50,844 nt of DNA, from NCBI RefSeq assembly GCF_017874315.1, contig NZ_JAGGLG010000032.1, positions 1 to 50,844 of the forward strand, written 5' to 3'. Below are positions 26,294-34,537 of the stretch, piece by piece. The position numbers were made by a program, and so were the translations under genes. Source of the stretch: Symbiobacterium terraclitae (GTDB lineage Bacteria; Bacillota; Sulfobacillia; Symbiobacteriales; Symbiobacteriaceae). A model generated the notes under the pieces. It had not been told where the DNA came from. It did not search any database and saw nothing but the letters and a program-made list of their open reading frames with translations. The number at the start of each line of letters is the position of its first letter. The first letter of the stretch is position 1.

Positions 26294-26336
26294 CTGATTC
26301 GCCGCATAGGGATTCTGGCTGAGGGAGGGGTGGGGC

Positions 26337-26804
26337 ATGGTGCAGGTCCGAACCTATCGAGCGGCAGAGCTTCCCGTGGTGCTGGCGCGCGGTGCCGCCT
26401 CCGCCCGGGACCAGCTGGTGGCGCGCGAGGTGCCGCTGGCCCGGGAGGACGCGGTGCGGTACCAGTTCCACACGATGTACCGGATGGTGCTCGCCACGCC
26501 CGACAGCGCGCTCCTGGTCGCCGACCCGGACGGCGGCGGGCCGGTGGGGCACGTGCTGCTGCTGCCGCAGGCGAACCCGTTCACGGGCGCGCCCGAGGTG
26601 GTAGTGATGGACATTTGGGTCCACCCGGACCTGCGCGCCCGCGGCATTGGCTCGCGCCTTCTGGTCGAGGCGGAGCGGCACGCCCGCCGGATCGGCGCCC
26701 GGGGCCTTGTGGCCCAGATCGCGCTGCACAACGCGGCCTCCCTGGCGCTGTTCAACCGGGCCGGCTTCGCCGCCGAGCGGGTGGTGGCGGGCAAGGGCTG
26801 GTGA
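26337..26804 (+). CDS. GNAT-family N-acetyltransferase
   Basis: This 155-residue enzyme is predicted to transfer an acetyl group from acetyl-CoA to an unknown amine. Motif A is VVVMDIWVHPDLRARGIGSR, with the pyrophosphate-binding RARGIG turn near residues 103-108. Motif B follows as LHNAASLALFNRAGFAAER. The N-terminal third has an Arg-rich helix and a region of variable length. The ATG at 26337 follows GGGAGGGGTGGGG. It converges with the DUF2268-like gene. Nothing nearby identifies the substrate. Confidence 0.9.
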   Translation: MVQVRTYRAAELPVVLARGAASARDQLVAREVPLAREDAVRYQFHTMYRMVLATPDSALLVADPDGGGPVGHVLLLPQANPFTGAPEVVVMDIWVHPDLRARGIGSRLLVEAERHARRIGARGLVAQIALHNAASLALFNRAGFAAERVVAGKGW

Positions 26805-26875
26805 TGTGGTCGCCCCGGTGCGGGTTTCAGCCCGGCGGGCGATGGGATGGGTCGGCGCCGGGGTTGCGACGGAAC

Positions 26876-27721
26876 TCAACCGAGGCGGCGGAGAATCTCC
26901 GCGGAGGGGAGCACGAGCAGCTCGCCGATGGAACCGGGGCCGTAGCGGTCCAGGTAGCGCCGGCAGAGGGAGTACCCCACCCAGTAGCCGCTGATGGGCG
27001 CGTCGCAGGCGAAGTACCGGGCGAAGACCTCCATCCCCCCGGCGCCGAACTCCCGCGCCGCCGCGGCCACCGCCAGGGCGTCGTTGGCCCGGTGCCAGTG
27101 GAGGCGCCCCGGGTCCATGAAGGTGGCCAGGGTTTCCCGGCCCAGCAGCAGGTCGGTGAAGGTCAGGGCCGTGCCCTCCAGCATCACCATGTCCAGCAGG
27201 CTGAGCAGGCGCGGGGTGGGGGGCAGCCCCAGCGCCTCCATCCGGACGGCGTGGGCCGCCTCGTGGGGCAGCATCTCCACCACCTCGTCGGGGTGGTACC
27301 AGTACTTGGGGCCGGGCGGCGGCGCGGGGGAGAAGCGCTCCAGGCCGAGCGCGATGGCCGGCCGCCCCTCGACCGCGATGGTGGCGGCGGGCGCGGCGAA
27401 AAACAGCGTGGCGAGGTAGAGGCGCGGCGACCGTCCCGGCAGCAGCGGGCGCAGCCCGTCCATGATCTGCCGGGCCCGCTGCTCCATGCGGTAGGCCGGG
27501 GCGGGCCGCAGGGCGGTGTGCAGGGCGGGGGCAAGGCGGCTGACCGCCCCGGGAAGCCCCTCCGGCCCCAGCAGGGCCGGGCCGTAGGTCTCGGCCAGCC
27601 CGTCGAAGTACGCGCGGTTGGGGCGGTAGGCGATGTTGTGGAAGGCCGGCCAGAGGGGCGATCCGTGGCCGGCCGCCTCCAGGGCCAGCAGCACGTCGCG
27701 ATAGACGGGGACAGCGCTCAC
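26876..27721 (-). CDS. DUF2268-like putative zinc metalloprotease
   Basis: This 281-residue protein resembles DUF2268, a predicted gluzincin-type zinc protease family. The zinc-binding helix is MLPHEAAHAVRMEA, of HExxH type but written HEAAH. The downstream glutamate is in MLEGTALTFTDLLLG. A C-terminal SGYWVGYSLCRRYLDRYG block is the most conserved part of the family after the active site. There is no signal peptide. The GTG at 27721 gives better spacing from GAGGTGG than the GTG nine bases upstream. It follows the histidine phosphatase gene by about 80 bases on the same strand. Confidence 0.75.
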   Translation of the reverse strand: MSAVPVYRDVLLALEAAGHGSPLWPAFHNIAYRPNRAYFDGLAETYGPALLGPEGLPGAVSRLAPALHTALRPAPAYRMEQRARQIMDGLRPLLPGRSPRLYLATLFFAAPAATIAVEGRPAIALGLERFSPAPPPGPKYWYHPDEVVEMLPHEAAHAVRMEALGLPPTPRLLSLLDMVMLEGTALTFTDLLLGRETLATFMDPGRLHWHRANDALAVAAAAREFGAGGMEVFARYFACDAPISGYWVGYSLCRRYLDRYGPGSIGELLVLPSAEILRRLG

Positions 27722-27804
27722 GGGGACCACCTCGGCCCCAGCCTATGCGGCGGCGAACCGCCCTGCCGCTCCAGGCCCGGCCGGCGGACCTCAGGAGTGA
27801 CCGC

Positions 27805-28368
27805 CTACCACGCCCCGAACGGCTGCACCAGGCGCATGCTCCTCGTGTCGACCACGCAGTAGTCGGGCATTCTGATCCTGGCCCAGTCGGCCGGGTTGAC
27901 CCGGCCCTGGCCCTGCAGGTGGCTGAGGTAGAGGGAGAGGACCGTGCCGTGGGAGACCACGATGAGGTCGCGTCCCCGGGCGTCCTCCGGCAGAGCAGTG
28001 ATCGCCCGGACGAAGCGCGCCAGCGCCGCGCCGGCCGTCTCCCAGCCCTCGGCCGCCGGCCGGTCCGGGAAGCGGAAGAGGGCCGCCATCACCTCGTCGT
28101 GGTTGGGGACGAAGGAGGCCTTGTGCAGTTCACCCAGGTCGGCCACGGTCTCCGGAGGCGGAAGATGGTTGAACCCGGCGATGTACGCTGCGGTCTGGAA
28201 TGCCTTGGGCTCCTCGCTGCTCACGATCCGGTATGCCGCGGACCAGTGCGGAAGCGAGGCGAGTTGCTTCAGCTCGGGCTCGCCCGCCGGGTCGAGGGAC
28301 CACTCGGAGTGGTGCCGGGTCGGATCCATGTGCGGCCTGGCGTGCCGCACCAGGTACAGGCGGTTCAT
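27805..28368 (-). CDS. Histidine phosphatase superfamily protein
   Basis: This 187-residue protein is of the phosphoglycerate mutase-like (histidine phosphatase) fold. The phospho-accepting histidine is in YLVRHARPHM (near residue 9). The catalytic glutamate or aspartate region is SSEEPKAFQTAAYI, and the second histidine is in LIVVSHGTVLSLY. The length and lack of the mutase insertion suggest a phosphatase rather than a glycolytic mutase. Its ATG lies after GGGAGGG with somewhat long spacing. It is downstream of the sugar importer cluster and on its strand, separated by a hairpin, and could act on a sugar phosphate. The substrate cannot be told from sequence. Confidence 0.88.
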   Translation of the reverse strand: MNRLYLVRHARPHMDPTRHHSEWSLDPAGEPELKQLASLPHWSAAYRIVSSEEPKAFQTAAYIAGFNHLPPPETVADLGELHKASFVPNHDEVMAALFRFPDRPAAEGWETAGAALARFVRAITALPEDARGRDLIVVSHGTVLSLYLSHLQGQGRVNPADWARIRMPDYCVVDTRSMRLVQPFGAW

Positions 28369-28522
28369 CGCGCGGAACTTCCCTCCCGGGTCTGGGTCGA
28401 CGGCCCACGGGCCCTCGGAGAGGCCCTGCTGATGGCCCCTCGCTTTCTGTGACGCTGATCTCCGGATGCACGAACAGGGTTTCGCGATCTCAGGCTGCAG
28501 TGATCGGGGTTGACCACGTGTT

Positions 28523-28548
28523 GAGGAGGGGGCGTGCGCCCCCTCCTC
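28523..28548 (-). terminator. Hairpin after the 61-residue protein gene
   Basis: GAGGAGGGGGC and GCCCCCTCCTC pair perfectly around a short GTGC loop, just after the stop at 28554 on the minus strand. It probably ends the importer transcript. The remaining interval to 28369 shows no gene. Confidence 0.7.
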
Positions 28549-28553
28549 GCGGC

Positions 28554-28739
28554 CTACTTCTGGGATTGCGATGACCCCGGGTGATTGGAGTAGTAATGCT
28601 GGGTGATGGGGATCGTGCGGCGGACCTTGGTCATCCGCAGGTTCCCCTCGACCTTCTCCACGTCCTCCGGGTTGTACCGCTGCCGGGTCTCCCACTCGTC
28701 GGTCTGCTGCTGGACCTCGGGTGGCAGAATCTCGGACAT
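28554..28739 (-). CDS. 61-residue hypothetical protein
   Basis: This small soluble protein starts MSEILPPEVQQQTDEWETRQ. It has a charged region with YNPEDVEKVEGNLRMTKVRR and a Ser/His/Gln-rich end. A textbook AGGAGG site lies eight bases before the ATG at 28739, which argues that it is translated. It follows the MalG-like permease gene by 48 bases in the same direction and precedes a terminator, so it looks like the last gene of the importer operon. I recognise no family. Confidence 0.6.
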   Translation of the reverse strand: MSEILPPEVQQQTDEWETRQRYNPEDVEKVEGNLRMTKVRRTIPITQHYYSNHPGSSQSQK

Positions 28740-28787
28740 GCCTGGCACCTCCTGACCAGAGTAGGGCCAGGCTATAGCATTCCCGGA

Positions 28788-29642
28788 TCAGCCCTTCACG
28801 GCGCCGGCCATCAGCCCGCGCACGTACCAGCGGCCCAGCAGGATGTAGACCAGCAGCGTCGGCAGCGCGGCGATGAGCGCCGCGGCCATCTGCACGTTCC
28901 ACTGCACGATCTGGCTGCCGGACAGGTTCTGCAGCGCCACCATGATCGGCTGCTTGGTGGACTGCGTGATGGAGACGGCGAAGAGGAACTCGTTCCAGAT
29001 CTGGGTGAACTGCCAGATGCCCACCACCACGAACCCCGGCAGCGAGAGCGGCAGGGCGATGCGGACGTAGGTGCCCCACACGCCGGCGCCGTCGATGCGG
29101 GCGGCGTCCATCAGCGAGTCGGGGATCTGGGCGTAGAAGTTGCGGAACATCAGCGTGGTGATCGGGATGCCGTAGACCACGTGCACCAGCACCAGCCCGG
29201 CGATGGTGTTGTACAGCTGGATCTCCTGCAGGAACCGGATCAGCGGGATGAGGATCGACTGGTAGGGCACGAACATGCCGAAGAGCAGCCAGGTGAAGAC
29301 CTGGTCGGCGTAGCGGAACCGCCACTTGGCCAGCACGTACCCGTTGAGCGACCCCACCAGCGCCGAGATGATGGTCGCCGGGATGACCAGCCGGAAGGTG
29401 TTGATCAGGTTGGGGCGCAGCTTCTCGAGGGCGACGGCGTAGCTCTGGAAGCTGATGGACCGCGGCCACTCCCACATCTGCTCCAGCGTGATCTGATCCA
29501 GCGGCTTGAGGCTGGTGGCCAGCATCACGTAGACCGGCGTGAGGAAGAAGAGCGCCACCAGGATCATGAGGGCGTAGAGCGCGGGCGCCTTGAGGCGGCT
29601 CGCCGGCCCGCGGGGGGCGGGACTCCTAGTTGATGTCGACAT
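28788..29642 (-). CDS. Carbohydrate ABC transporter permease (MalG-like)
   Basis: This 284-residue inner-membrane permease of the MalG type has six predicted helices, the first at about 25-45. The coupling motif is DAARIDGAGVWGTYVRIALPLSLPG (EAA loop, about residues 180-200). The ATG at 29642 follows GGAGGGAT and overlaps the end of the MalF-like gene by 17 bases, so the two subunits are coupled. With the MalF-like subunit it forms the channel that imports a sugar or oligosaccharide delivered by the lipoprotein at 30641-31978. No ATPase gene is nearby; a shared MsmX-type ATPase is the usual solution. Confidence 0.93.
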   Translation of the reverse strand: MSTSTRSPAPRGPASRLKAPALYALMILVALFFLTPVYVMLATSLKPLDQITLEQMWEWPRSISFQSYAVALEKLRPNLINTFRLVIPATIISALVGSLNGYVLAKWRFRYADQVFTWLLFGMFVPYQSILIPLIRFLQEIQLYNTIAGLVLVHVVYGIPITTLMFRNFYAQIPDSLMDAARIDGAGVWGTYVRIALPLSLPGFVVVGIWQFTQIWNEFLFAVSITQSTKQPIMVALQNLSGSQIVQWNVQMAAALIAALPTLLVYILLGRWYVRGLMAGAVKG

Positions 29643-30561
29643 CGCCCAGATCCCTCCGCCCTCTGCCAAGCAGGTACGGCACGGTCACGGCCGCCGAGAG
29701 GATCAGCATGACCATGGCGATGCCGGCGCCGTTGGCGTAGTGGTTGCCCCGGAACGAGGTCTCGAACATGTACACGCCGGGGACGTCGGTGACGTAGCCG
29801 GCCCCCGGGCCCGTCATCGCGTAGACCAGGTCGAAGGTCTTCAGCGAGACGTGGGCCAGCATGATCACGATGGTGATGGTCATCGGCCGCAGCATCGGCA
29901 GGATGACGTAGCGGAACTTCTGCCACTCGGTGGCGCCGTCCACGCTGGCCGCCTCCCGCACCTCCTCGGGGATCGACTGCAGCCCGGCCAGGTAGGTGGC
30001 CATCGCGAAGCCCGACTGCTGCCAGACGCCGGCGATGACCACCGCAAGGATCGCCAGCGGCAGGCCGAACTGGATCCGGCCGAGGGCGATCTTGGGGACG
30101 ACCTGCGTGCTCACGTACCAGAGCGGGGGGTTCTCCACCCCCAGCGCCCTCAGCCAGAGGTTGACGCCCGTCGAGGGGTTCAGGATCCACTGCCAGACCA
30201 CGCCCGTCACGACGAACGAGAGGGCCATGGGGAAGAGGAAGACGTTGCGGAAGAACGCGGCCCCCCGGAGCTTCTGGTCGACCAGCACCGCCAGCGCCAG
30301 GCCGATGACCAGGCACGAGCCGATGAAGAGGACGCTGAAGAAGAGCGTGTTGCGCAGGTCCGACTGGAAGCGGAAGTCCCTGAACAGGTAGGCGTAGTTC
30401 TTGAGCCCTGCGAAGGAGAAGTCCGGGACGAAGGTGTTCCAGTTGGAGACCGAGACGTATCCGGTCCAGCCGATGAAGCCGTAGACGAAGATGGCGATCA
30501 GGATGATGGAAGGCAGTACCATCAGGAACGGCACGAACCGTTCCAGCCGTTGGCCGTGCAT
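29626..30561 (-). CDS. Carbohydrate ABC transporter permease (MalF-like)
   Basis: This 311-residue permease of the MalF/UgpA type has six helices. The EAA loop is EEVREAASVDGATEWQKFRYVILPML, and the first helix starts near residue 10. A short extracytoplasmic loop carrying NWNTFVPDFSF follows helix 1, as is common in sugar importers. Its end overlaps the MalG-like start. A stem-loop separates it from the binding-protein gene upstream, which may allow more binding protein than channel to be made. The sequence of the permease does not reveal the sugar. Confidence 0.93.
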   Translation of the reverse strand: MHGQRLERFVPFLMVLPSIILIAIFVYGFIGWTGYVSVSNWNTFVPDFSFAGLKNYAYLFRDFRFQSDLRNTLFFSVLFIGSCLVIGLALAVLVDQKLRGAAFFRNVFLFPMALSFVVTGVVWQWILNPSTGVNLWLRALGVENPPLWYVSTQVVPKIALGRIQFGLPLAILAVVIAGVWQQSGFAMATYLAGLQSIPEEVREAASVDGATEWQKFRYVILPMLRPMTITIVIMLAHVSLKTFDLVYAMTGPGAGYVTDVPGVYMFETSFRGNHYANGAGIAMVMLILSAAVTVPYLLGRGRRDLGDVDIN

Positions 30562-30590
30562 GGCGACGCACCCCCGCGAAGGGTGAAGGA

Positions 30591-30623
30591 GGAGGGCCGG
30601 CCCACGCGCGGAGTCGGCCCTCC
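30591..30623 (-). terminator. Intercistronic stem-loop between binding protein and permease genes
   Basis: GGAGGGCCG and CGGCCCTCC form a perfect nine-pair stem with a 15-base loop in the 79-base gap. There is no T-run, so partial attenuation or mRNA stabilisation is more likely than full termination. Confidence 0.6.
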
Positions 30624-30640
30624 CTGCGATTGACCCTGTA

Positions 30641-31978
30641 TTACTTGAGCTCGGCGCCGGCCGCCGCCACCAGGTCGGCGACCGCCTGGTCCACGTTGCC
30701 CGTGGTGACGAAGACCGTGATCACCTGGGTGATCTTCTCGGAGAAGCCGGGGCTGGCCGCCGACCCGTGCGCGATGGACGGGGTCAGCTCGTTGGTCGAC
30801 CAGTCCTGCATGGCCTCCTTGCTGTAGTCGTCGTACTTGCTGACGTCGGCGTCGGTCCGGGCGGGAATCGAGCCCTTGAGCGGGTTGAAGACGTCCTGGC
30901 CCTCCCTGGAGCCCAGCACCTTCAGGAACTCGATGGTCGCCTCCCGGTGCTGGATGCCCTTCGGCAGGCCGAAGGTGTCCGAGATCACCATGAAGGTGCC
31001 CTCGGTGTTCCAGGACGGCGCCCAGCCGAAGTCCACGTTCCCCTTCAGGTTCAGGTCGGTGGTGAAGTAGCCCTTCGCCCAGTCGCCCATCACGTTCATG
31101 GCCGCCTTGCCCTGGGCCACCAGCTGCGAGGCATCCTGCCAGTTGCGGGCGGCGTGGTCGTCGTTGACGTACTGCAGCATCCGCTTGAAGGTCTCCAGCG
31201 CCTCGCGCACGCCGGGGTCGTCCCACGAGACCGAGCCGTCGAACAGGCCGTTGTACTTCTCCGGCCCGATGACGCCCAGCAGCACCGACTCGAACAGGTG
31301 CAGCGCGGTCCAGGGCTCCTTGTCGCCCAGCGCCAGCGGGGTGATCCCCTTGGCCTTCAGGGCCTCGGCCACCGTGAAGAACTCGTCGAAGGTGGTCGGC
31401 GGGGTGAGGTTGTTCTCGTCGAAGACCTTCTTGTTGTAGAACATCACGTTGCCGCGGTGGATGTTCACGGCGACGCTGTAGACGTTGCCGTCCTTGCTCA
31501 TCATCTCGACGAGCTGCTTCGGGAAGACGTCGTACCAGCCTTCAGACTCGTAGAGGAAGTTGAGTGGCTCCATCTTGTCGGCCGCCACCCAGGTGTCGAG
31601 CAGCTCGTGGCCCGCGTGCACCTGGAACGTGTCGGGCGGGTTGCCGCCGCTCATGCGGCTGGCGAGAACCGCCTTGGCGTTGGTGCCGGCGCCGCCGGCC
31701 ACCGCCGCGTTGATGACCTCGATGTCCGGGTGCTTCTCGGTGAAGAGCTTGATCAGGCCCTCGAGGCCGGCGGCCTCGCCTGCGCCCGTCCACCAGGAGA
31801 AGATCTCGACCTGCTTCTCGCCGCCGGCCTCACTGCCGGAGACCGGGGACTGGGATCCGGACGGCTGGTTCGACCCGCCCTGGTTCGCGGGCTGGGACGG
31901 TGCACCGCCGCAGCCGGCAGCCAGCAGCAAGGCGGCGCAGAGCGTCGCGACGAGACTTACCTTCACGGTGCGCTTCAT
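30641..31978 (-). CDS. Extracellular solute-binding lipoprotein (MalE/UgpB-like)
   Basis: This 445-residue lipoprotein has a signal peptide ending in the lipobox LAAGC, then a Gly/Ser/Gln linker. The family 1 solute-binding fold follows, with VEIFSWWTGAGEAAGLEGLIKLF, KVFDENNLTPPTTFDEFF and AMNVMGDWAKGY as recognisable blocks. It captures a sugar outside the membrane for the MalF/MalG-like channel encoded next. ATG 31978 was chosen over an upstream in-frame start at 32011, because the shorter form begins with a normal signal peptide (MKRTVKVSLVATL). Large solute-binding proteins with an EIFSWW start often serve oligosaccharides, but the ligand is unknown. Confidence 0.93.
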   Translation of the reverse strand: MKRTVKVSLVATLCAALLLAAGCGGAPSQPANQGGSNQPSGSQSPVSGSEAGGEKQVEIFSWWTGAGEAAGLEGLIKLFTEKHPDIEVINAAVAGGAGTNAKAVLASRMSGGNPPDTFQVHAGHELLDTWVAADKMEPLNFLYESEGWYDVFPKQLVEMMSKDGNVYSVAVNIHRGNVMFYNKKVFDENNLTPPTTFDEFFTVAEALKAKGITPLALGDKEPWTALHLFESVLLGVIGPEKYNGLFDGSVSWDDPGVREALETFKRMLQYVNDDHAARNWQDASQLVAQGKAAMNVMGDWAKGYFTTDLNLKGNVDFGWAPSWNTEGTFMVISDTFGLPKGIQHREATIEFLKVLGSREGQDVFNPLKGSIPARTDADVSKYDDYSKEAMQDWSTNELTPSIAHGSAASPGFSEKITQVITVFVTTGNVDQAVADLVAAAGAELK

Positions 31979-32030
31979 CTGTGCGATCCCCCCGTGTGCA
32001 GAGTCTGACACCTATTTCAGGGTAACACTT

Positions 32031-32094
32031 GCCCCCCGGTGACCGCCCTGCACGATCCTGTCCTCTTGCTGGACGGGTTGGTTCACCGGGGGGC
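32031..32094 (-). terminator. Large stem-loop between regulatory and importer genes
   Basis: The 12-base arms GCCCCCCGGTGA (32031-32042) and TCACCGGGGGGC (32083-32094) are perfectly complementary. The 40-base loop contains a smaller GTCC...GGAC hairpin. It lies between the XylF-like gene stop and the MalE-like gene start and may be a terminator, an attenuator or a processing site. Confidence 0.55.
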
Positions 32095-32124
32095 CGGAGC
32101 GCGTCCTCACCGGACGAATCTGTG

Positions 32125-33204
32125 CTAGTTGGGGATGCCAAGAATGTCCTCCTTGCGGTGGAAGCCGTCGGCCACGACGGTCTCCATCCAGTTGGTCCCG
32201 TCCACGGCCACCGGTTCCAGCAGCAGCGTCGGGACGTCATGCTTCCCGTTGGACGTGGCCGCCGGCGCGTCCGGGCGCCCGCCCCTGGCCAGGGCGACCG
32301 CCACCTCGGCGGCAGCGGCCGCCAGCTCCTTGATGGGCTTGTAGACGGTCATGGTCTGCGTGCCGGCCAGAATGCGCTGCAGCGCGTCCAGGTCGGCGTT
32401 CTGGCCGGCGACCGGCACCCGGCCCGCCAGCCCGTGGCGGGCGAGGGCGGCGACGGCGCCGCGCGCGGCCGCGTCGTCCGCCGCAATCACGGCGTCGAAG
32501 GGCGGCTCAGCCGGTGGAAGCCCTTCGGCGGCAGGATCAGTGGCCGCCCCATCGGATGCGCCCCAGCCGGTCAGCAGCCGGTCGACCAGGGCCTCGGCCT
32601 CCTCCGGGGTGAGGCCGGGGATCAGCTCATCCAGCACGATCTCGATCTGCCCGTCGGCCTTGAGCGGTTCCAGCACGCTGTACACGCCGCGCCGCAGCAG
32701 GTAGGCGCTGTGGTCCGCCGACGCGCCGCCCAGGAGCACGTACCGCCCCCGGGGCACCCGCCCGACCAGGTACTCGGCCTGCATCGCGCCCGCCCGCTCG
32801 TGGTCAAAGGCGAGGTAGAAGTCCAGGTCCACGTAGGTGATCAGCCGGTCGTAGGCGACGACCTTCACGCCCGCCTCCCGCGCCGCCCTGACGATGGGTC
32901 CCATGGTCGCCGCGTCGTGCGCGACGACGACGAGGACGTCCACGCCGCGGGCGATCATGTTCTCCGCCTGGCTCATCTGGAGGAAGGTGTCTCCGGAGGC
33001 GGCCTGTACGATCACCTCTGCGCCGAGCTCGCGCGCCCGGGCCACGAACAGGTCGCGGTCGCGCTGCCAGCGCTCCTCCTGCAGCGTGTCCAGGCTGAAG
33101 CCGATGAGGATCCCGGGGTCGGACTCGCCCAGGCCGGCCTGCTGCGCGCCGCAGGACGAGAGGAGCAGGGCGAGGGCCGCCAGCAGGGCGGTGAGACAGC
33201 GCAC
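32125..33204 (-). CDS. Sugar-binding lipoprotein (XylF-like)
   Basis: This 359-residue lipoprotein (lipobox LSSC near residue 18) has a type I periplasmic binding fold of the XylF/RbsB class. Typical parts are GILIGFSLDTLQEERWQRDR, AENMIARGVDVLVVVAHD, VVAYDRLITYVDLDFYLAFD and VPVAGQNADLDALQRIL. XylF-like proteins bind pentoses or other monosaccharides. Here the gene follows the response regulator by 13 bases, within the sensor operon rather than with permeases of its own class. It could deliver a ligand to a kinase, as described for XylFII-LytS systems in clostridia. An Ala/Pro-rich insertion near 205-220 is unusual. The start is a GTG at 33204 after GGGAGG. Confidence 0.9.
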   Translation of the reverse strand: MRCLTALLAALALLLSSCGAQQAGLGESDPGILIGFSLDTLQEERWQRDRDLFVARARELGAEVIVQAASGDTFLQMSQAENMIARGVDVLVVVAHDAATMGPIVRAAREAGVKVVAYDRLITYVDLDFYLAFDHERAGAMQAEYLVGRVPRGRYVLLGGASADHSAYLLRRGVYSVLEPLKADGQIEIVLDELIPGLTPEEAEALVDRLLTGWGASDGAATDPAAEGLPPAEPPFDAVIAADDAAARGAVAALARHGLAGRVPVAGQNADLDALQRILAGTQTMTVYKPIKELAAAAAEVAVALARGGRPDAPAATSNGKHDVPTLLLEPVAVDGTNWMETVVADGFHRKEDILGIPN

Positions 33205-33217
33205 GTGCCACGCCTCC

Positions 33218-34537
33218 CTAGACCAGGCTTGTGCGGTACTCGGTGGGCGTCTGCCCCGTGACCTTCTTGAAGACCCGGCTGAAGTAGTTGGGGTCGTTGT
33301 AGCCCACCGCGAAGCAGGTCTCCTTGATGGTCACCGCCGGGTCCGCCAGGAGGCGCTTCGCCGTCTCGATGCGGACGCGCGTGAGGTAGTCGACGACGCT
33401 CTCGCCGCAGACCCGGCTGAAGATCTTCGAGAAGTAGTAGGGGGTGAGGGAGACCTCCCGGGCCACCCGCTCGAGGGAGAGGTCCTCGGCGAAGTGCTCC
33501 TCGATGAACCGCTTGCCCGTCTCCACGGCCGTCAGCACGGCCGGCGTCGGCCGCCAGCGGTCGGGGAGGTGCGGGGGGGCCAGCCGGGGGTCGCCCCCCT
33601 CCGGCAGGAGCCCCTCCTCCAGGTCGCCGAAGTGGGTGACCTTCTCCGACACGTCCTCGAAGCGGAAGGCGGCCTGGGCCTCCTGGTAGGAGCGGAGGAA
33701 CGCCCCCGGGGTCGCCGGTGTGCCGATGCCCGCCCGCAGCCGCACGCCCGTCTGCTCCTTCACCCGGTCGCGCAGGCGCCGGGCCAGCGCGGAGGACCAC
33801 GTGCGGGCGTGGTACTCGTCGATGGGCAGGTCCACGGCGATGAGCAGCGGCGTCACCCCGTCCTCCTCCGGCCCGACGACGCACGTGCAGAGGGAGTGGG
33901 CCAGGGACCGGAGGTACTGGAAGGCCCGGTTCTTCAGGTCGGTGCGCTCGGCCTCCGGCATGTCGGGGGGCAGCGACCGGGCCGTGAGGCCCAGGACCAT
34001 GCAGAGGCCGGCCTGCAGCTCGACGCCGAGAAACTGCTGCAGGGTGGCGCGCCGGTCGGGGCAGTCGCCGCTGATGAGCAGCCGGAAGAGCTCGGCCTCC
34101 GCCAGCGGGCGGACCAGGGAGAGCTGTTCCTTGTGCGCCAGGTCGTCCTGCCGGCGCTGCCGCTCCGAGGCGATCTCCCGGGCCAGGCGGCGCAGGAGGT
34201 CCACCATCTGGTCCCGCTTGACGGGCTTCAGCAGGTAGTCCGCCGCGCCCAGCCGCAGGGCCTCGCAGGCGAAGTGGAAGTAGTCGTAGGCGCTCACGAT
34301 GACGCAGCGGGTGTCGGGGCAGCGGTTCCGGATCTCGTGCAGGGCCTCCAGCCCGGTGAGCCCGGGCATCTGGATGTCCAGCAGGATCACGTCGGGGTGC
34401 AGGCGCTCGGCCAGGTCCACGGCCTGGGTGCCGGTGCCGGCCTCGCCGACCACCTCGGCCTCGGGCAGGTGGCGCTGAACCAGGACGCGCAGGGCCTCCC
34501 GCTCGATGGGCTCGTCGTCAGCCACCAGGATGCGCAT
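33218..34537 (-). CDS. YesN-like AraC-type response regulator
   Basis: This 439-residue regulator has a receiver domain (about 1-120). It shows acidic D7/D8 in VADDEPIE, the phospho-acceptor in VILLDIQMPG (near 55) and a lysine in YLLKPVKRDQ. A poorly conserved middle part (about 130-325) is followed by an AraC-type pair of helix-turn-helix motifs (about 335-439). The last ends with the family motif VGYNDPNYFSRVFKKVTGQTPTEYR. It is expected to activate the adjacent sugar importer when phosphorylated by the kinase encoded just upstream, which overlaps it by 20 bases. The ATG at 34537 lies inside the kinase gene end. Confidence 0.93.
   Translation of the reverse strand: MRILVADDEPIEREALRVLVQRHLPEAEVVGEAGTGTQAVDLAERLHPDVILLDIQMPGLTGLEALHEIRNRCPDTRCVIVSAYDYFHFACEALRLGAADYLLKPVKRDQMVDLLRRLAREIASERQRRQDDLAHKEQLSLVRPLAEAELFRLLISGDCPDRRATLQQFLGVELQAGLCMVLGLTARSLPPDMPEAERTDLKNRAFQYLRSLAHSLCTCVVGPEEDGVTPLLIAVDLPIDEYHARTWSSALARRLRDRVKEQTGVRLRAGIGTPATPGAFLRSYQEAQAAFRFEDVSEKVTHFGDLEEGLLPEGGDPRLAPPHLPDRWRPTPAVLTAVETGKRFIEEHFAEDLSLERVAREVSLTPYYFSKIFSRVCGESVVDYLTRVRIETAKRLLADPAVTIKETCFAVGYNDPNYFSRVFKKVTGQTPTEYRTSLV

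Noticed and set aside
26809-26870. Terminator hairpin between the GNAT and DUF2268-like genes
   Set aside because: The arms around CCCCGG and CCGGGG pair only loosely with a long loop, too weak to call.
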